A stretch of 64,000 bases of DNA from an uncultured Granulosicoccaceae bacterium (GCA_937930305.1 CALGLE010000048.1:1-64000); one strand, 5' to 3'. Shown: positions 1 through 10,794, numbered from the stretch's first letter. A program made the numbers and translations. Notes: generated from the sequence alone by a model not told the origin.

Positions 1-3000
1 TGTCTAGCTGACCATCAGAATCGGTGTCGCTGTTCCCAGCTTCCACCACATCCGGAATGCCATCGTTGTCGCTATCAATGTCAAGAAAATCCAACACACC
101 ATCATTGTCAGAGTCGACGGGTTCTTCAGCCACACCATCGGCGTTATGATCCATCTCACCACTGTCCGGCGATGTTTCTGCACTATCAACTAAACCGTTG
201 TCTCCAACCGGGCCCGTTAACTCGGTACCGGCTGCATTCATTGCCGCCGTGGTACCCGATTCAACGACATCGGTTACCCCATCGTTATCGGAATCTAAAT
301 CCAAATAATCGGGCACACCATCATTGTCTGTGTCGGTATCGGTTTCCAGCGAGTCCAAGATACCATCGTTGTCTGCATCGATATCGATGTAGTCAGCAAT
401 ACCATCGCCATCACTGTCGATGTTGCCTTCATCCGCATCCAAAATACCGTCGTTGTCGGAATCGGTATCCAAATGATCCGGCGACCCGTCACCGTCCGAG
501 TCGGCGGGGATAGCGGGGTTCGTACCGGCTTCTTCAGCATCTAAGATGCCGTCGTTATCGGAATCGGTATCTAAATGATCGGGCGTACCATCGCTGTCTG
601 TGTCAATGGGGGCACCGTTGGGGCCTGTCTCAACTGAGTCAGGGATGCCATCGCCATCAGAATCTTCGTCTAAATGATCGGGCGTGCCATCGCTGTCGCT
701 GTCGGTGGGTTCAAACGCATCGTCTATCCCATTGCCATCCGCATCATTGCCAGCGGTAACATCAACATCAATGGCGTCATCAATACCATCGTTGTCCACA
801 TCGTTCCCGGTAAAAATCGGTGTCAGAACGTCCTCGTTGTTATCTAGAATTCCGTCGTTATCGGAGTCGGTATCTAAATAATCTGGCGTACCATCGTTAT
901 CCGTATCGATATTAGATTCATAAGCGTCCGCAATGCCATCATCATCAGAATCTGAATCAAGGTGATCTGGGATGCCGTCACCGTCAGTGTCTGTAGGCTC
1001 AAGATCATCGTCAATTCCATTGCCATCAGCATCTGTACCACCGGTAGCGTTGACATCAATGGCGTCATCAATACCGTCGTTGTCTGCATCATTGCCACTT
1101 AAGGCAGTTGCGTTGCTGTCCTCTGTACTATCAGCAATCCCGTCATTATCAGAATCATTATCTAAATAATCCGGGGTACCATCGCCATCGGTATCCACAA
1201 CGGTGCCATTGGGTGCTTCCACGATATCAGGAATGCCATCGTTGTCTGAATCAGTATCAAGATAATCAGGAATTCCATCTAAATCGGTATCGTTGAGACC
1301 TTCTGCAGCATCTGGAATTCCATCATTATCATCATCCGTATCATTAATATCCGCAATTCCGTCTCCATCAGAATCCAATAGCACAGTGTGTGTATCGGTC
1401 GGGTATTGGGTGCTGTGATTGGAATCTAGCGTATCCACGTACGTCACAGTTAGGGTATGCCCCCCAGCTGTGTTAATGGTTCCGTTGTTATCAGGACCCG
1501 GTGTCGCAACCGCTGTTGTCAACAACACCGCTTCGAAAACACCCGTATCCGGACCCGTTTCTGTCAAGGTAACGGTTTCAATTTCGCCGGTAACGTCATT
1601 AACCACTTCGACAGTAACGGTGTCTATGATCGTATCCGAACCATTTTCATCTTGATCGGTGACTGATACATTAAAGGTGTCACCTGGCAAACTGTTCAGG
1701 TCCACGGTAACGCTACCATCGTAGTTAGTAATGGGGGTATCGTCATTCACGATCTCTACCGGCGCACTGGCGGTTTTCACCAGCCCGTACACATAAGTAT
1801 CAATGAAGCGTTCGTTACCAAAACCGCCGCCCGTGAAATCACCCCAGGTATGTTTACCTGCCGATGTACCTGAAGACGCACCGGTTGGCGTATTGCTGTT
1901 GCCGTTAGCACCTGGAAGCAATGTCACATCGTCCCAGTACACCAATCCATCAATCAGTGATTGATCTGGTAACACTTGACGAATGGTCAAACCATCTTCG
2001 CTACCACCACTGGTTTCAGCATCGTTCGCAATAAAGTGGTATTCGCCTAACCGAACAGATATCTTTGAGTTGTATTGTCCCACCGGTGGCGTATTGCCGG
2101 CGGCATCTTTGCCATCCCAAGGAACCGTGATGGTTCCAGGCGTTGCCAGGCCGAGTAATTGTCTATCGCCTGCATTGCCGAATATACCGTCCTCGTTTAA
2201 ATCAATTTCAACTGAATACGTACCACTAACATCGGTATCAAAAATAAAGTTACCACTGTCTTGTACACCAACACTACCGCCTGGGCTAATGCCATGATCT
2301 TCGCCAGCAGAATCTTCGAACCGAGCATTATTCACTAGCGGTGCTACGGTGGGTGGTTCTTTTGCAACAACTGGATAACCTAAGTACTGTTTGTGTTCGT
2401 AGGTAACCGTATTATCCGTTCTAGGCGTGGAATAACCAGAGTTAGGCTCATCCACACCTAAGGAATTGGCCAATAAGTTATAGCCATAACCGGAAAAATT
2501 GTTTAAATCCAACTGCCATACGTATTCTTCATTGGGTCTTCCACCCGGAATCACCACATAAAAATCGGCATCGGTTGATTTTGCTTCCTCAAACCCGCCG
2601 GCATTAAATCCAAAGGTGTATCCCCACAGCCGACCCGCCGCGAGTGTGGGGTCAGGTTGGGTAACTATGTCGGGCGTTACAGAGATATCGTAGCGAGAGA
2701 AATTACTACCAAACCCGGTGCTGGCTAAGTTTTGCAGTACGATTCGATAAGTGCCTGTCTCTTGGGTGACATAGCGCACAGAATTAGGTAACGGAGCAGT
2801 GAAAGGATCTGCACAATCAACGTTGCTGTCTGTTAGCGTTTGACTGAATACCGCAGTCGTATCATCAGAGGGTGCGAACAATTCAATACTGATGTCATCA
2901 GCATTCGTTATACCGCATAAATTGAAGTTAATAACTTCTGATGCGCTCAGAATATCAACGTACAATGAAGCGGATGCCGCATCAGATGAGTATCCCATCG

Positions 3001-3166
3001 ATAAGGTTGCATCGTAGTCCAATAAGCTTTGAGTTAATCCGGTCTGCGCAGAACCTTCTGCGTAACCATTCGAGGGGATCGCCGCAAAGAAAACTCCTGA
3101 TATAAATAATACCGGTAAGGCTTCAGTGCGGAAAAAACGCGTAACCAGCGACACGTCTTTTTTCAT
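1..3166 (-). CDS. Secreted calcium-binding protein with thrombospondin type-3 repeats (3' end outside window)
   Basis: The frame stays open from an ATG at 3166 to the left edge, giving about 1,055 visible residues without a stop. It begins with a Sec signal peptide (MKKD start, hydrophobic core, likely cut after SNGYA). Residues about 40-590 are beta-rich extracellular sequence, including a FlgD-like Ig motif (TVPWDGKDAAGNTPP) and a segment resembling calx-beta/cadherin-like modules. From about residue 594 to the edge the protein is tandem DxDxDGxxD loops, typical of thrombospondin type-3 repeats that bind calcium. A 96-residue unit occurs twice inside this array. Family knowledge suggests a cell-surface or secreted adhesin-like protein. 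The C-terminus, which might hold an OmpA domain or a sorting signal, is not visible, so the exact role is unknown. Confidence 0.85.
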   Translation of the reverse strand, partial: MKKDVSLVTRFFRTEALPVLFISGVFFAAIPSNGYAEGSAQTGLTQSLLDYDATLSMGYSSDAASASLYVDILSASEVINFNLCGITNADDISIELFAPSDDTTAVFSQTLTDSNVDCADPFTAPLPNSVRYVTQETGTYRIVLQNLASTGFGSNFSRYDISVTPDIVTQPDPTLAAGRLWGYTFGFNAGGFEEAKSTDADFYVVIPGGRPNEEYVWQLDLNNFSGYGYNLLANSLGVDEPNSGYSTPRTDNTVTYEHKQYLGYPVVAKEPPTVAPLVNNARFEDSAGEDHGISPGGSVGVQDSGNFIFDTDVSGTYSVEIDLNEDGIFGNAGDRQLLGLATPGTITVPWDGKDAAGNTPPVGQYNSKISVRLGEYHFIANDAETSGGSEDGLTIRQVLPDQSLIDGLVYWDDVTLLPGANGNSNTPTGASSGTSAGKHTWGDFTGGGFGNERFIDTYVYGLVKTASAPVEIVNDDTPITNYDGSVTVDLNSLPGDTFNVSVTDQDENGSDTIIDTVTVEVVNDVTGEIETVTLTETGPDTGVFEAVLLTTAVATPGPDNNGTINTAGGHTLTVTYVDTLDSNHSTQYPTDTHTVLLDSDGDGIADINDTDDDNDGIPDAAEGLNDTDLDGIPDYLDTDSDNDGIPDIVEAPNGTVVDTDGDGTPDYLDNDSDNDGIADSTEDSNATALSGNDADNDGIDDAIDVNATGGTDADGNGIDDDLEPTDTDGDGIPDHLDSDSDDDGIADAYESNIDTDNDGTPDYLDTDSDNDGILDNNEDVLTPIFTGNDVDNDGIDDAIDVDVTAGNDADGNGIDDAFEPTDSDSDGTPDHLDEDSDGDGIPDSVETGPNGAPIDTDSDGTPDHLDTDSDNDGILDAEEAGTNPAIPADSDGDGSPDHLDTDSDNDGILDADEGNIDSDGDGIADYIDIDADNDGILDSLETDTDTDNDGVPDYLDLDSDNDGVTDVVESGTTAAMNAAGTELTGPVGDNGLVDSAETSPDSGEMDHNADGVAEEPVDSDNDGVLDFLDIDSDNDGIPDVVEAGNSDTDSDGQLD
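674..1110 (-). repeat. 288-bp long-period repeat inside the calcium-repeat array
   Basis: Two copies of a 96-residue block lie in tandem: both read GNDxDNDGIDDAIDV, then DADGNGIDD, then EPTD. The shared DNA word AATGGCGTCAT falls at 770-780 and 1058-1068, a period of exactly 288 bp (96 codons), so the frame is kept. Short DxDxDG units repeat within each block. This points to expansion of the array by in-frame duplication. Confidence 0.8.
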
Positions 3167-3409
3167 AGGGATTATCTCTTCCGTGATGAAAACCTGCATA
3201 TCCAACACAACAGGTTTCCATGATCAATGGGGCACACGGACGGATTCACTGATTTCCTTTTCGAACATCCGCCATCAGACTCATAGCGGCATGAACAGGA
3301 TTAATTCAACGCTTCATTACAATTTCATGTTGAATTTTGTCACAACATTGTGTCTAAACGTGTCTAGACGTCTGCCGTAGTTTTCAACAAAGCTGGCAAA
3401 CCCTATCGT
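3167..3409. promoter_or_regulatory. Intergenic region upstream of the calcium-repeat gene
   Basis: This 243-bp gap should carry the promoter and leader of the minus-strand calcium-repeat gene and the end of the mutase transcript. A short inverted repeat (AAACCTG at 3189-3195, CAGGTTT at 3210-3216) lies in the leader close to the start codon. A second weak dyad (TTCAAC ... GTTGAA) is near 3310-3335. No known riboswitch motif and no clear T-tailed terminator were seen. The 84-codon frame on the plus strand across this region has no recognisable product. Confidence 0.35.
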
Positions 3410-5545
3410 TCAACGATTTCTTCGTTCACCCAAAATATGGCCAAGCACTGCATTCGCTGCATCGGTAACTGGCGTACCGGGGCCGAACACTTCCACAACG
3501 CCAGCTTCTTTGAGAAATTCGTAGTCTTGTTCTGGAATGACACCACCACACACGACAGCAATATCACTTCGATCAAGCTCAGCTAACGCATTGATCAAGG
3601 CGGGCACTAAGCTTTTGTGGCCTCCTGCCAAGCTGGATATTCCCACCACATCTACGTTCTTTTCCACACACAGCTTTGCCACCTCTTCAGGCGTTACAAA
3701 GAGTTCTGATAAATCCACTTCGAAACCAATGTCGGTAAATGAGGAGGCAATGACTTTCGCGCCGCGATCGTGCCCGTCTTGTCCCATTTTGGCCACCAGT
3801 AAATGCGGTCGGCGCTGTTTATTGGAAACAAAGTCTTCTACCTTGGCTTTCACTGATTGAAATTCTGGAGAATTCTCCTGCTGCTTACCATAAACCCCGC
3901 TCACCGATTCGGGTATGGCTTGATAACGTCCGAAAGCCTCTTCCATTGCGGTAGAAATTTCGCCTAAGGTCGCACGAACGCGAGCGGCAACCACTGCAGC
4001 TTCCAATAAGTTGCCCTCATTGGCTTGTGCGACCTTAGTTAGATGCTGTAAGGCGCTCTCGCAAGCCGCATTGTCTCGACTGGCTTTAATCGTTTTCAGT
4101 TGAGCAACCTGCTCTGCACGCACCTTCGTATTGTCCACTTCCAAAATATCGACAGAGACGGGATCATCCAATCGATAGCGATTCACGCCCACAACCACAT
4201 CACTGCCGTTATCAACACGCGCTTGCCGTTCAGCCGCGGCTGATTCAATTCTGCGCTTGGGCAAACCATCCAGCACTGCCTGCGTCATACCACCCAGGGA
4301 TTCAATCTCTTGAATTTGCTCCCATGCTGCATTCACTAAATCCTCGGTTAACGATTCAATGTAGTGCGAGCCACCCAATGGATCGACGGTTCTGGTCACA
4401 CCGGTTTCATGTTGTAGAATCAATTGGGTATTGCGAGCCACCCGCGCAGAGGTTTCTGTGGGCAACGCCATGGCTTCATCAAACGCGTTTGTGTGCAGTG
4501 ACTGCGTGCCACCTAATACCGCAGCCATCGCCTCGTAAGCGGTACGAACAATATTGTTGTAGGGGTCTTGTTCAGTTAGTGATACGCCCGATGTTTGGCA
4601 ATGGGTGCGCAGCATTTTCGAGCGCTGATCTTTAGCGCCCATTTCATTCATAATACGAGACCACAATTGGCGTGCGGCACGCAGTTTTGCCACTTCCATA
4701 AAGAAGTCCATGCCGATACAAAAAAAGAACGACAAACGCGGTGCAAACGCATCCACATCCAATCCACGTGCTTTGGCTGTGCGCACGTATTCCATCCCGT
4801 CGGCCAACGTGAAGGCGAGCTCTTGCACGGTTGACGCACCCGCCTCTTGCATGTGGTAACCCGAGATGGAAATGGAATTAAATCGCGGCATATCAGAAGC
4901 GGTATATTCAATGATGTCAGCCACTATGCGCATTGAGGGCTCTGGCGGATAGATGTAGGTGTTGCGCACCATAAATTCTTTTAAAATATCGTTCTGAATG
5001 GTGCCTGTGAGTTTTGCACGATCCACACCCTGCTCTTCACCGGCAACAATAAACATCGCCAACGTAGGTATAACCGCACCGTTCATGGTCATAGATACCG
5101 ACATCTCATCCAATGGAATGCCATCGAACAACGTTTTCATATCTTCAACCGTGTCAATGGCCACACCGGCTTTGCCAACATCCCCCGTGACGCGAGGGTG
5201 GTCACTGTCGTACCCGCGGTGTGTGGCCAGATCGAACGCCACCGACAAACCTTTTTGCCCCATCGCTAAATTATTGCGATAGAACGCGTTGGACTCTTGT
5301 GCGGTAGAAAACCCGGCGTATTGTCGAATCGTCCAAGGCCGTCCCGTGTACATGGTGGCGCGAATGCCCCGCGTAAATGGCTCGTCCCCAGGCAGCTCAG
5401 TGGACTGCGCGTGATCTTCCGCGATGTATAGCGGTTTTACCGCAAGCCCATCTGGCGTGTTGGAAATCAATGTTGATGGGTCCGCACCTTTTAAATCCTT
5501 AGTGGCATTGACAACCCAGGCGTTCGGTAAGTCTTCCTTACTCAT
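3410..5545 (-). CDS. scpA: Methylmalonyl-CoA mutase, large single-chain type
   Basis: Adenosylcobalamin-dependent isomerase converting (R)-methylmalonyl-CoA to succinyl-CoA, the last step of propionyl-CoA catabolism. The 711-residue length matches the catalytic subunit of MutB/ScpA type. The N-terminal TIM barrel has [21 protein letters not shown] and the family signature [12 protein letters not shown]. The C-terminal B12-binding domain has GQDGHDRG at about 589-595, giving the DxHxxG lower-axial histidine (H592). The ATG overlaps the stop of the upstream pccA by 4 bp (5542-5545), indicating translational coupling in a pccB-pccA-mutase operon. Neither an epimerase nor a MeaB chaperone gene is in this window. 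Confidence 0.95.
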   Translation of the reverse strand: MSKEDLPNAWVVNATKDLKGADPSTLISNTPDGLAVKPLYIAEDHAQSTELPGDEPFTRGIRATMYTGRPWTIRQYAGFSTAQESNAFYRNNLAMGQKGLSVAFDLATHRGYDSDHPRVTGDVGKAGVAIDTVEDMKTLFDGIPLDEMSVSMTMNGAVIPTLAMFIVAGEEQGVDRAKLTGTIQNDILKEFMVRNTYIYPPEPSMRIVADIIEYTASDMPRFNSISISGYHMQEAGASTVQELAFTLADGMEYVRTAKARGLDVDAFAPRLSFFFCIGMDFFMEVAKLRAARQLWSRIMNEMGAKDQRSKMLRTHCQTSGVSLTEQDPYNNIVRTAYEAMAAVLGGTQSLHTNAFDEAMALPTETSARVARNTQLILQHETGVTRTVDPLGGSHYIESLTEDLVNAAWEQIQEIESLGGMTQAVLDGLPKRRIESAAAERQARVDNGSDVVVGVNRYRLDDPVSVDILEVDNTKVRAEQVAQLKTIKASRDNAACESALQHLTKVAQANEGNLLEAAVVAARVRATLGEISTAMEEAFGRYQAIPESVSGVYGKQQENSPEFQSVKAKVEDFVSNKQRRPHLLVAKMGQDGHDRGAKVIASSFTDIGFEVDLSELFVTPEEVAKLCVEKNVDVVGISSLAGGHKSLVPALINALAELDRSDIAVVCGGVIPEQDYEFLKEAGVVEVFGPGTPVTDAANAVLGHILGERRNR

Positions 5546-7617
5546 ACCTTAAACTCCAAAATCACATCATCCACACTAAGGCTTTGACCTTCTTGGGTGG
5601 GAATGGATGCAATCGTGCCTGAACGAGAAGCGGTTAATACGTTTTCCATTTTCATCGCTTCTACAATGGCCAGTGCTTGTCCCTCTTCCACACGATCTCC
5701 TTCCTTCACCTGCAAACTGATCAATAATCCTGGCATCGGACACAACAATAAATTGGATGTATCTTCTGGAATTTTTTCGATCATACGGTTCGCTAAGTCG
5801 GCTTTTCTTTCCGACAACAAACGCGTTAATCGAACGCAACCGCGGTGTTGTAAAATAAACCCCTGTGCAGCAAGGCTGACTTGAAACACACGATTCACCC
5901 CGTTTACAGTGGCATGGCATACAGTCTCACCCGGTTTCCAATCGGTTGACACGGTGATTGTCGAGGAGGCGTTCACCACCAATTCAACCCGCTGTGAATC
6001 CGGTCCAGAACTCACTTCCCAGCTCACGGGATGATTCGTTCGATCAATTCGCACAACACAAGCGGCTTGCTGTGTCGGTCGTTCACCGCGCATCACTGAC
6101 CAACCGTCTACACCAAGGTTGTTCCCATGCACATCATTGAGATGCAATCGATGCGTTTTCGTGATGTGATCAAGCAACGTTGTCAGCCCAATCAAGGCAT
6201 CTGTTATCGCCTCATTCTGTTCAACGCCATTGAATCCATCGGGATACTCTTCCGCGATAAACGCGGTGGTGATATTGCCTGACTTAAATCTTGGGTGTTC
6301 AACAATCGCTGATAGAAAATGTAAGTTATCCCCTGAGCCTTGCATTTCAAAGCGATCCAAGGCATCTGTCATTTGTTCAATGGCCCCAGCACGAGTGGAT
6401 GCCCAAGAGCATAACTTGGCAATCATCGGATCATAAAACATCGAAATTTCACCACCGGCGGCAATACCGGAATCACATCGCGTGACAGGCTGGGTATTAG
6501 CCGCATCCGGTAGCGTGAATTCCAACGCATCATTGGGAGGGTTGTACCTTATAACTCGACCGGTAGCCGGTAGAAAATTTCGGGTTGGGTCTTCAGCATA
6601 AATTCGAGACTCCAAAGCCCAACCATTTAATGTGATATCCGATTGTTTTATGGACAAGGCCTCCCCAGACGCTACCCGAATCATTTGCTCTACTAAATCA
6701 ACGCCTGTGATAAGTTCGGTGACTGGATGTTCCACCTGCAATCGCGTGTTCATTTCTAAAAAGTAAAAGTTGCGATTTGCATCAACCACAAATTCCACCG
6801 TACCCGCACCCGAATAATTTACCGCCTGACTTAGCGCGACGGCTTGTTCGCCCCTGGCTTTGCGCGTGGCTTCATCCAAAAACGGTGAGGGTGCCTCTTC
6901 AATCACTTTTTGATTACGCCGCTGAATGGAACATTCGCGTTCACCAAGATAAATCACATTGCCATGATTATCTGCCATCACTTGGATTTCAATGTGCCGC
7001 GGTTCAGTGATGAATTTCTCAACAAAAATTCGATCATCACCAAACGATGATTGAGCTTCAGAACGAGAGCGATCAAAACCTTCTTTTGCCTCTTCCGTAT
7101 TCCATGCGATGCGCATACCCTTACCACCGCCACCTGCACTGGCTTTGATCATGACCGGATAGCCGATTTCTGTAGAAATCACCGCACAATGTTCGGCATC
7201 TTCAATTAAATCCATATGACCGGGCACGGTATTTACACCCGCGTCCGCCGATAATCGTTTTGATGTGATTTTGTCTCCCATCTGACGTATGGCGTCAGCA
7301 GGCGGGCCAATAAAGGTGATGCCTTCTTCGGCCAAACGCTCAGCGAATTCGGCTTGTTCTGATAAAAAGCCGTACCCTGGATGCACGGCATCCGCGCCCG
7401 TGTCTTTGCAGGCCTGTATAAGCTTATCCATAACCAAATAACTGTCAGCGGCGCTTGTGCCACCAATCGATACGGCCTCATCAGCGTATCGCACATGCAA
7501 AGCATCGGCATCGATATCCGAATGCACTGCAACGGTAGCAATACCCATTCGCTTAGCCGTGACAAACACGCGACAAGCAATTTCGCCGCGATTGGCGACC
7601 AATATTTTTTTAATCAT
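5542..7617 (-). CDS. pccA: Propionyl-CoA carboxylase alpha subunit (biotin carboxylase plus biotin carrier)
   Basis: Biotin carboxylase and carrier subunit that carboxylates biotin with ATP and bicarbonate for propionyl-CoA carboxylation. The ATP-grasp core shows GGGGKGMR and [14 protein letters not shown]. The biotinylation motif EAMKM is at 653-657 (target K656) near the C-terminus of 691 residues. A central region of about 150 residues between these parts fits the BT domain that contacts the beta subunit. Related acetyl- and 3-methylcrotonyl-CoA carboxylases have similar architecture. The direct link to methylmalonyl-CoA mutase (4-bp overlap) and to a PccR-type regulator favours propionyl-CoA. 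It follows pccB after a 12-bp gap. Confidence 0.9.
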   Translation of the reverse strand: MIKKILVANRGEIACRVFVTAKRMGIATVAVHSDIDADALHVRYADEAVSIGGTSAADSYLVMDKLIQACKDTGADAVHPGYGFLSEQAEFAERLAEEGITFIGPPADAIRQMGDKITSKRLSADAGVNTVPGHMDLIEDAEHCAVISTEIGYPVMIKASAGGGGKGMRIAWNTEEAKEGFDRSRSEAQSSFGDDRIFVEKFITEPRHIEIQVMADNHGNVIYLGERECSIQRRNQKVIEEAPSPFLDEATRKARGEQAVALSQAVNYSGAGTVEFVVDANRNFYFLEMNTRLQVEHPVTELITGVDLVEQMIRVASGEALSIKQSDITLNGWALESRIYAEDPTRNFLPATGRVIRYNPPNDALEFTLPDAANTQPVTRCDSGIAAGGEISMFYDPMIAKLCSWASTRAGAIEQMTDALDRFEMQGSGDNLHFLSAIVEHPRFKSGNITTAFIAEEYPDGFNGVEQNEAITDALIGLTTLLDHITKTHRLHLNDVHGNNLGVDGWSVMRGERPTQQAACVVRIDRTNHPVSWEVSSGPDSQRVELVVNASSTITVSTDWKPGETVCHATVNGVNRVFQVSLAAQGFILQHRGCVRLTRLLSERKADLANRMIEKIPEDTSNLLLCPMPGLLISLQVKEGDRVEEGQALAIVEAMKMENVLTASRSGTIASIPTQEGQSLSVDDVILEFKV

Positions 7618-7629
7618 TGTTGGTGCGCC

Positions 7630-9162
7630 TTAAAGTGGAATGTTGTCGTGTTTACGCATGGGCCTTGGTGCTTCTTTGCCTCGCAATAACTCTAAGCTGC
7701 GTGCTAAACGACGCCGTGTGGAATGCGGTTGAATCACCTCATCGATAAAGCCACGCTGAGCAGCAATAAAGGGGTTAGCAAATCGTGCTTCATAGTCTGC
7801 TGTGCGTTGAGCGATTTTTTCAGGGTCATCTAGCTCACTGCGGTATAAAATTTCAGTCGCACCTTTGGCCCCCATAACAGCGATTTCCGCTGTTGGCCAG
7901 GCATAATTCACATCAGCGCGTATGTGTTTTGAAGCCATCACATCATAGGCACCGCCGTAAGCTTTTCTTAAAATAACAGTGACCTTGGGCACGGATGCTT
8001 CGGCGTACGCAAACAACAATTTCGCGCCGTGTTTTATGATGCCACCATATTCCTGCGCTGTTCCCGGTAGAAAACCGGGCACGTCAACTAGGGTAACGAT
8101 GGGAATATTGAACGCATCGCAAAAGCGTACAAACCGAGCGGCTTTTCGTGAACTGTTAATGTCCAAACAACCGGCGAGCACCATCGGTTGATTCGCAACA
8201 ATACCCACCGTTTCGCCATGTATGCGAATGAAACCGCATAGTATGTTGCCAGCGAAATCGCGCTGAATTTCAAAAAACTCGCGATCATCGGCAATGCCTA
8301 ACACCGCCTCGTGCATATCATAGGGTTTGTTGGCATCCTCGGGCACTAAGGTGTCCAGCGAGCGCTCTTCCCTATCATAGGGGTCGTGGCATTCACGAAT
8401 GGGCGCAGCATCGCGACTGGATTGGGGTAAAAATTCGAATAAGCGTCTCACCTCCATCAGCGTTTCAAAATCATTTTCAAACGCGGCATCGGCAACCGAT
8501 GAGGTGTGTGTATGCGTTTTTGCGCCACCTAATTCTTCTGCAGTAACCACTTCATTGGTGACGGTTTTTACAACATCTGGACCGGTCACGAACATGTAAC
8601 TGGTGTCTTTAACCATAAAAACAAAATCAGTCATAGCAGGCGAATACACAGCACCACCCGCACACGGCCCCATGATCACGGAAATTTGTGGAATCACACC
8701 CGATGCTTGAGCATTGCGCCAAAACACTTCGGCGTAGCCACCTAAAGACGCCACGCCCTCTTGAATTCGAGCACCGCCGGAATCATTTAGACCAATGATG
8801 GGTATACCGTTCTGCATGGCTAAGTCCATCACCTTCATAATTTTCTCAGCATGCGTTTCCGACAATGACCCCCCATATACCGTGAAATCTTGTGAGAACA
8901 CATAGGCCGGTCGGCCGTTAATGGTTCCCCAACCGGTGACCACCCCATCGCCAGGGATCTGCTGCTCGGCCATACCGAAATCGGTGCATCGGTGAGCCTT
9001 ATACATGTCGTACTCTTCAAACGAGCCATCATCTAGCAACACATCGATGCGTTCACGCGCAGTTAACTGCCCTTTCGCGTGTTGACGATCGATTCGCTTT
9101 TGCCCACCACCAAGACGAGCTCTAGCTCGGCGCTCTTCCAGTTCTTCTAGGATGTGATTCAT
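7630..9162 (-). CDS. pccB: Propionyl-CoA carboxylase beta subunit (carboxyltransferase)
   Basis: Carboxyltransferase subunit moving CO2 from biotin to propionyl-CoA, giving (S)-methylmalonyl-CoA. At 510 residues it is the normal length for PccB/AccD5. The N-terminal crotonase-fold half has [12 protein letters not shown] at about 126-137 and [12 protein letters not shown] at 165-176. The C-terminal half has [18 protein letters not shown] and [11 protein letters not shown]. It is the first gene of a three-gene operon read leftward. A TTTGCAAA palindrome at 9224-9231 is 62 bp before its start, and the ScfR-type regulator is transcribed divergently. Confidence 0.93.
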   Translation of the reverse strand: MNHILEELEERRARARLGGGQKRIDRQHAKGQLTARERIDVLLDDGSFEEYDMYKAHRCTDFGMAEQQIPGDGVVTGWGTINGRPAYVFSQDFTVYGGSLSETHAEKIMKVMDLAMQNGIPIIGLNDSGGARIQEGVASLGGYAEVFWRNAQASGVIPQISVIMGPCAGGAVYSPAMTDFVFMVKDTSYMFVTGPDVVKTVTNEVVTAEELGGAKTHTHTSSVADAAFENDFETLMEVRRLFEFLPQSSRDAAPIRECHDPYDREERSLDTLVPEDANKPYDMHEAVLGIADDREFFEIQRDFAGNILCGFIRIHGETVGIVANQPMVLAGCLDINSSRKAARFVRFCDAFNIPIVTLVDVPGFLPGTAQEYGGIIKHGAKLLFAYAEASVPKVTVILRKAYGGAYDVMASKHIRADVNYAWPTAEIAVMGAKGATEILYRSELDDPEKIAQRTADYEARFANPFIAAQRGFIDEVIQPHSTRRRLARSLELLRGKEAPRPMRKHDNIPL

Positions 9163-9223
9163 AAGGGTTCTTCAACACGTTTCGTGCGCAAAGGGCCCGA
9201 CGTATTCTCGGGAGTAGCAGGGA

Positions 9224-9231
9224 TTTGCAAA
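9224..9231. promoter_or_regulatory. TTTGCAAA palindrome, likely ScfR/PccR operator (pccB side)
   Basis: A perfect 8-bp palindrome TTTGCAAA, 62 bp upstream of the pccB start. The same word occurs at 9345-9352. TTTGCAAA-type sites are the known recognition element of ScfR-family regulators such as PccR, and RamB sites are related. A possible minus-strand promoter (TTGAGT read at 9271-9266, TTATCA at 9248-9243, 17-bp spacing) would put the site just after the transcription start; this placement is inferred. Confidence 0.7.
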
Positions 9232-9344
9232 GTTGAGAGCGTTGATAAAATGAGACCTTCATCTCACTCAACGCATTAATCCCTTTTTAATTGTAGCTGT
9301 GCGGCAGATAGCCGTCGAATGCATTGAAGTGGTGAATTGTGATA

Positions 9345-9352
9345 TTTGCAAA
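9345..9352. promoter_or_regulatory. TTTGCAAA palindrome, likely autoregulatory operator before scfR
   Basis: Second exact TTTGCAAA palindrome in the same divergent region, 29 bp before the regulator's ATG. It covers a possible -35 element (TTGCAA at 9346-9351), which is spaced 18 bp from TAAAAT at 9370-9375. Binding here would be expected to control the regulator's own gene. Confidence 0.7.
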
Positions 9353-9375
9353 ATACAAACGGAATTTAGTAAAAT
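9346..9375 (+). promoter_or_regulatory. Putative scfR promoter, possibly giving a leaderless mRNA
   Basis: Candidate -35 TTGCAA (9346-9351) and -10 TAAAAT (9370-9375) with an 18-bp spacer. The expected start site is at about 9382, the A of the scfR ATG. No Shine-Dalgarno sequence precedes that ATG, which agrees with a leaderless transcript. This is inference from spacing only. Confidence 0.35.
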
Positions 9376-9381
9376 TGTATA

Positions 9382-10794
9382 ATGAGAACATCGAAACTCT
9401 TTATTGGTCAATCCTTGCGCGAATTGCGTCTGGAGCAAAAGCTGACCCAAGCCGCTTTCGCCGAGTCTTTAGGCATCTCCACCAGCTACCTCAACCAGAT
9501 GGAGAACAATCAGCGCCATGTCACCGCCACGGTCTTGTTGGCATTGGCGGAACGATACGCTGTCGATATCGCGAAGTTATCCTCCTACGACCACGATCGA
9601 TTGTTGGCCAATTTGGTGGAGTGTTTCGCTGATCCTGTGTTCAAGGGCCGAGTACCCTCCTCACACGAATTAAAACTCGCCACTCAAAATTCACCGAGTG
9701 TGGCGCGGGCGTTAATCACCATGCACCAGGCATTGCGACGCACCAGTGATCAATTAGCGGAGCTGGACGATTCCATTCATCGCACTGGCTCGCTGGCAGA
9801 ACCCACACCTTATGAAGAGGTACGCGACTACTTTCACTTCACCAATAATTATTTACACGAATTGGATGTCAAAGCGGAGCGGCTAAGTGAGCAATTAGAT
9901 GAATCCGCGCGGGATCAGTTTGATGCATTGAGCGCTTACGCCGAGATCACCCACGGAATAAAAATCGTGCTAGAAGATGGCGACAGTGGCACGCTAAGAC
10001 ACTACATTCCTGATGGTAAGGTGCTGCACCTGAATCGGCGACACAGTCGCGCCACACGCGCCTTCCAATTGGCTTGCCAAATCGGGCTGCTAGAACACGA
10101 AGCAGACATCGATCAAATTATTCAGCAAGCTGACTTTCGATCTGAAGAAGCGGCCGATATTTGCAGGATTGGGGTAGCCAACTATTTTGCTGGCGCGACC
10201 CTAATGCCTTACCAAACGTTCCATGATGCAGCACGGCGATTGCTGCACGACTTAGTGCTGATGGCCGATGAATTTGATACCAGCATTGAACAAGTCGCGC
10301 ATCGCCTAAGCACATTGCAACGTCCCGGCATGCCGGGTGTGCCGATTTTCTTCGCTCGGGTAGATCGAGCCGGCAACATCACCAAGCGACACAGTGCTAC
10401 GAAATTGCAGTTTGCGCGATTCGGCTCAGCTTGCCCACTTTGGAACGCGCATAAAGCGTTTGAAAGCCCAGGGCAAATGATTCGTCAATTAGCAGAAACG
10501 CCCGATGGCGAGCAATACTTATGTTTTGCCACAACAGTGGACAAACCTTCGGGTGGTTTTAAAGACCCCAATCGTCGCTACGCCCTAGCGCTAGGTTGTG
10601 AGGTGAAATACATTGATCAGTTTGTTTATGGCGCGCAACTGGACCAGTCAGCGCCTGGTGTGTTTGAACCCATTGGCGTGTCGTGCCGCATTTGCGAACG
10701 CGCCGATTGCGTGCAACGTTCTGCTCCCCCACTCAAAAGCACTTTGCGAGTGGATCAAAACGTTAGAAAAATAATTCCGTATGGCTTAGCTTAA
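9382..10794 (+). CDS. ScfR/PccR-type transcriptional regulator (short-chain fatty acyl-CoA responsive)
   Basis: DNA-binding regulator of 470 residues with the layout of the ScfR family (RamB, PccR, PrpQ relatives). It has an N-terminal XRE helix-turn-helix (about 8-62, LTQAAFAESLGISTSYLNQM), a middle IrrE/ImmA-like domain, and a C-terminal DUF2083-type domain with conserved cysteines (GVSCRICERADCVQRSAPP). Family members sense short-chain acyl-CoA and control propionate, acetate or methylcitrate genes. It is divergent from pccB-pccA-mutase, with TTTGCAAA boxes between, so it is the likely regulator of that operon. The tail overlaps the convergent GNAT gene by 4 bp. Confidence 0.9.
   Translation: MRTSKLFIGQSLRELRLEQKLTQAAFAESLGISTSYLNQMENNQRHVTATVLLALAERYAVDIAKLSSYDHDRLLANLVECFADPVFKGRVPSSHELKLATQNSPSVARALITMHQALRRTSDQLAELDDSIHRTGSLAEPTPYEEVRDYFHFTNNYLHELDVKAERLSEQLDESARDQFDALSAYAEITHGIKIVLEDGDSGTLRHYIPDGKVLHLNRRHSRATRAFQLACQIGLLEHEADIDQIIQQADFRSEEAADICRIGVANYFAGATLMPYQTFHDAARRLLHDLVLMADEFDTSIEQVAHRLSTLQRPGMPGVPIFFARVDRAGNITKRHSATKLQFARFGSACPLWNAHKAFESPGQMIRQLAETPDGEQYLCFATTVDKPSGGFKDPNRRYALALGCEVKYIDQFVYGAQLDQSAPGVFEPIGVSCRICERADCVQRSAPPLKSTLRVDQNVRKIIPYGLA

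Noticed and set aside
1..1380. Repeated short words that might suggest a CRISPR array or satellite DNA
   Set aside because: Units are in-frame DxDxDG codons of one long coding region; there are no constant repeats with unique spacers.
172..1666. Several plus-strand and out-of-frame open frames
   Set aside because: They are shadows of the acidic repeat gene, with proline/histidine- or serine-rich compositions explained by its codons.
3126..3380. 84-codon plus-strand frame
   Set aside because: It overlaps the start and upstream region of the calcium-repeat gene and has no recognisable features.
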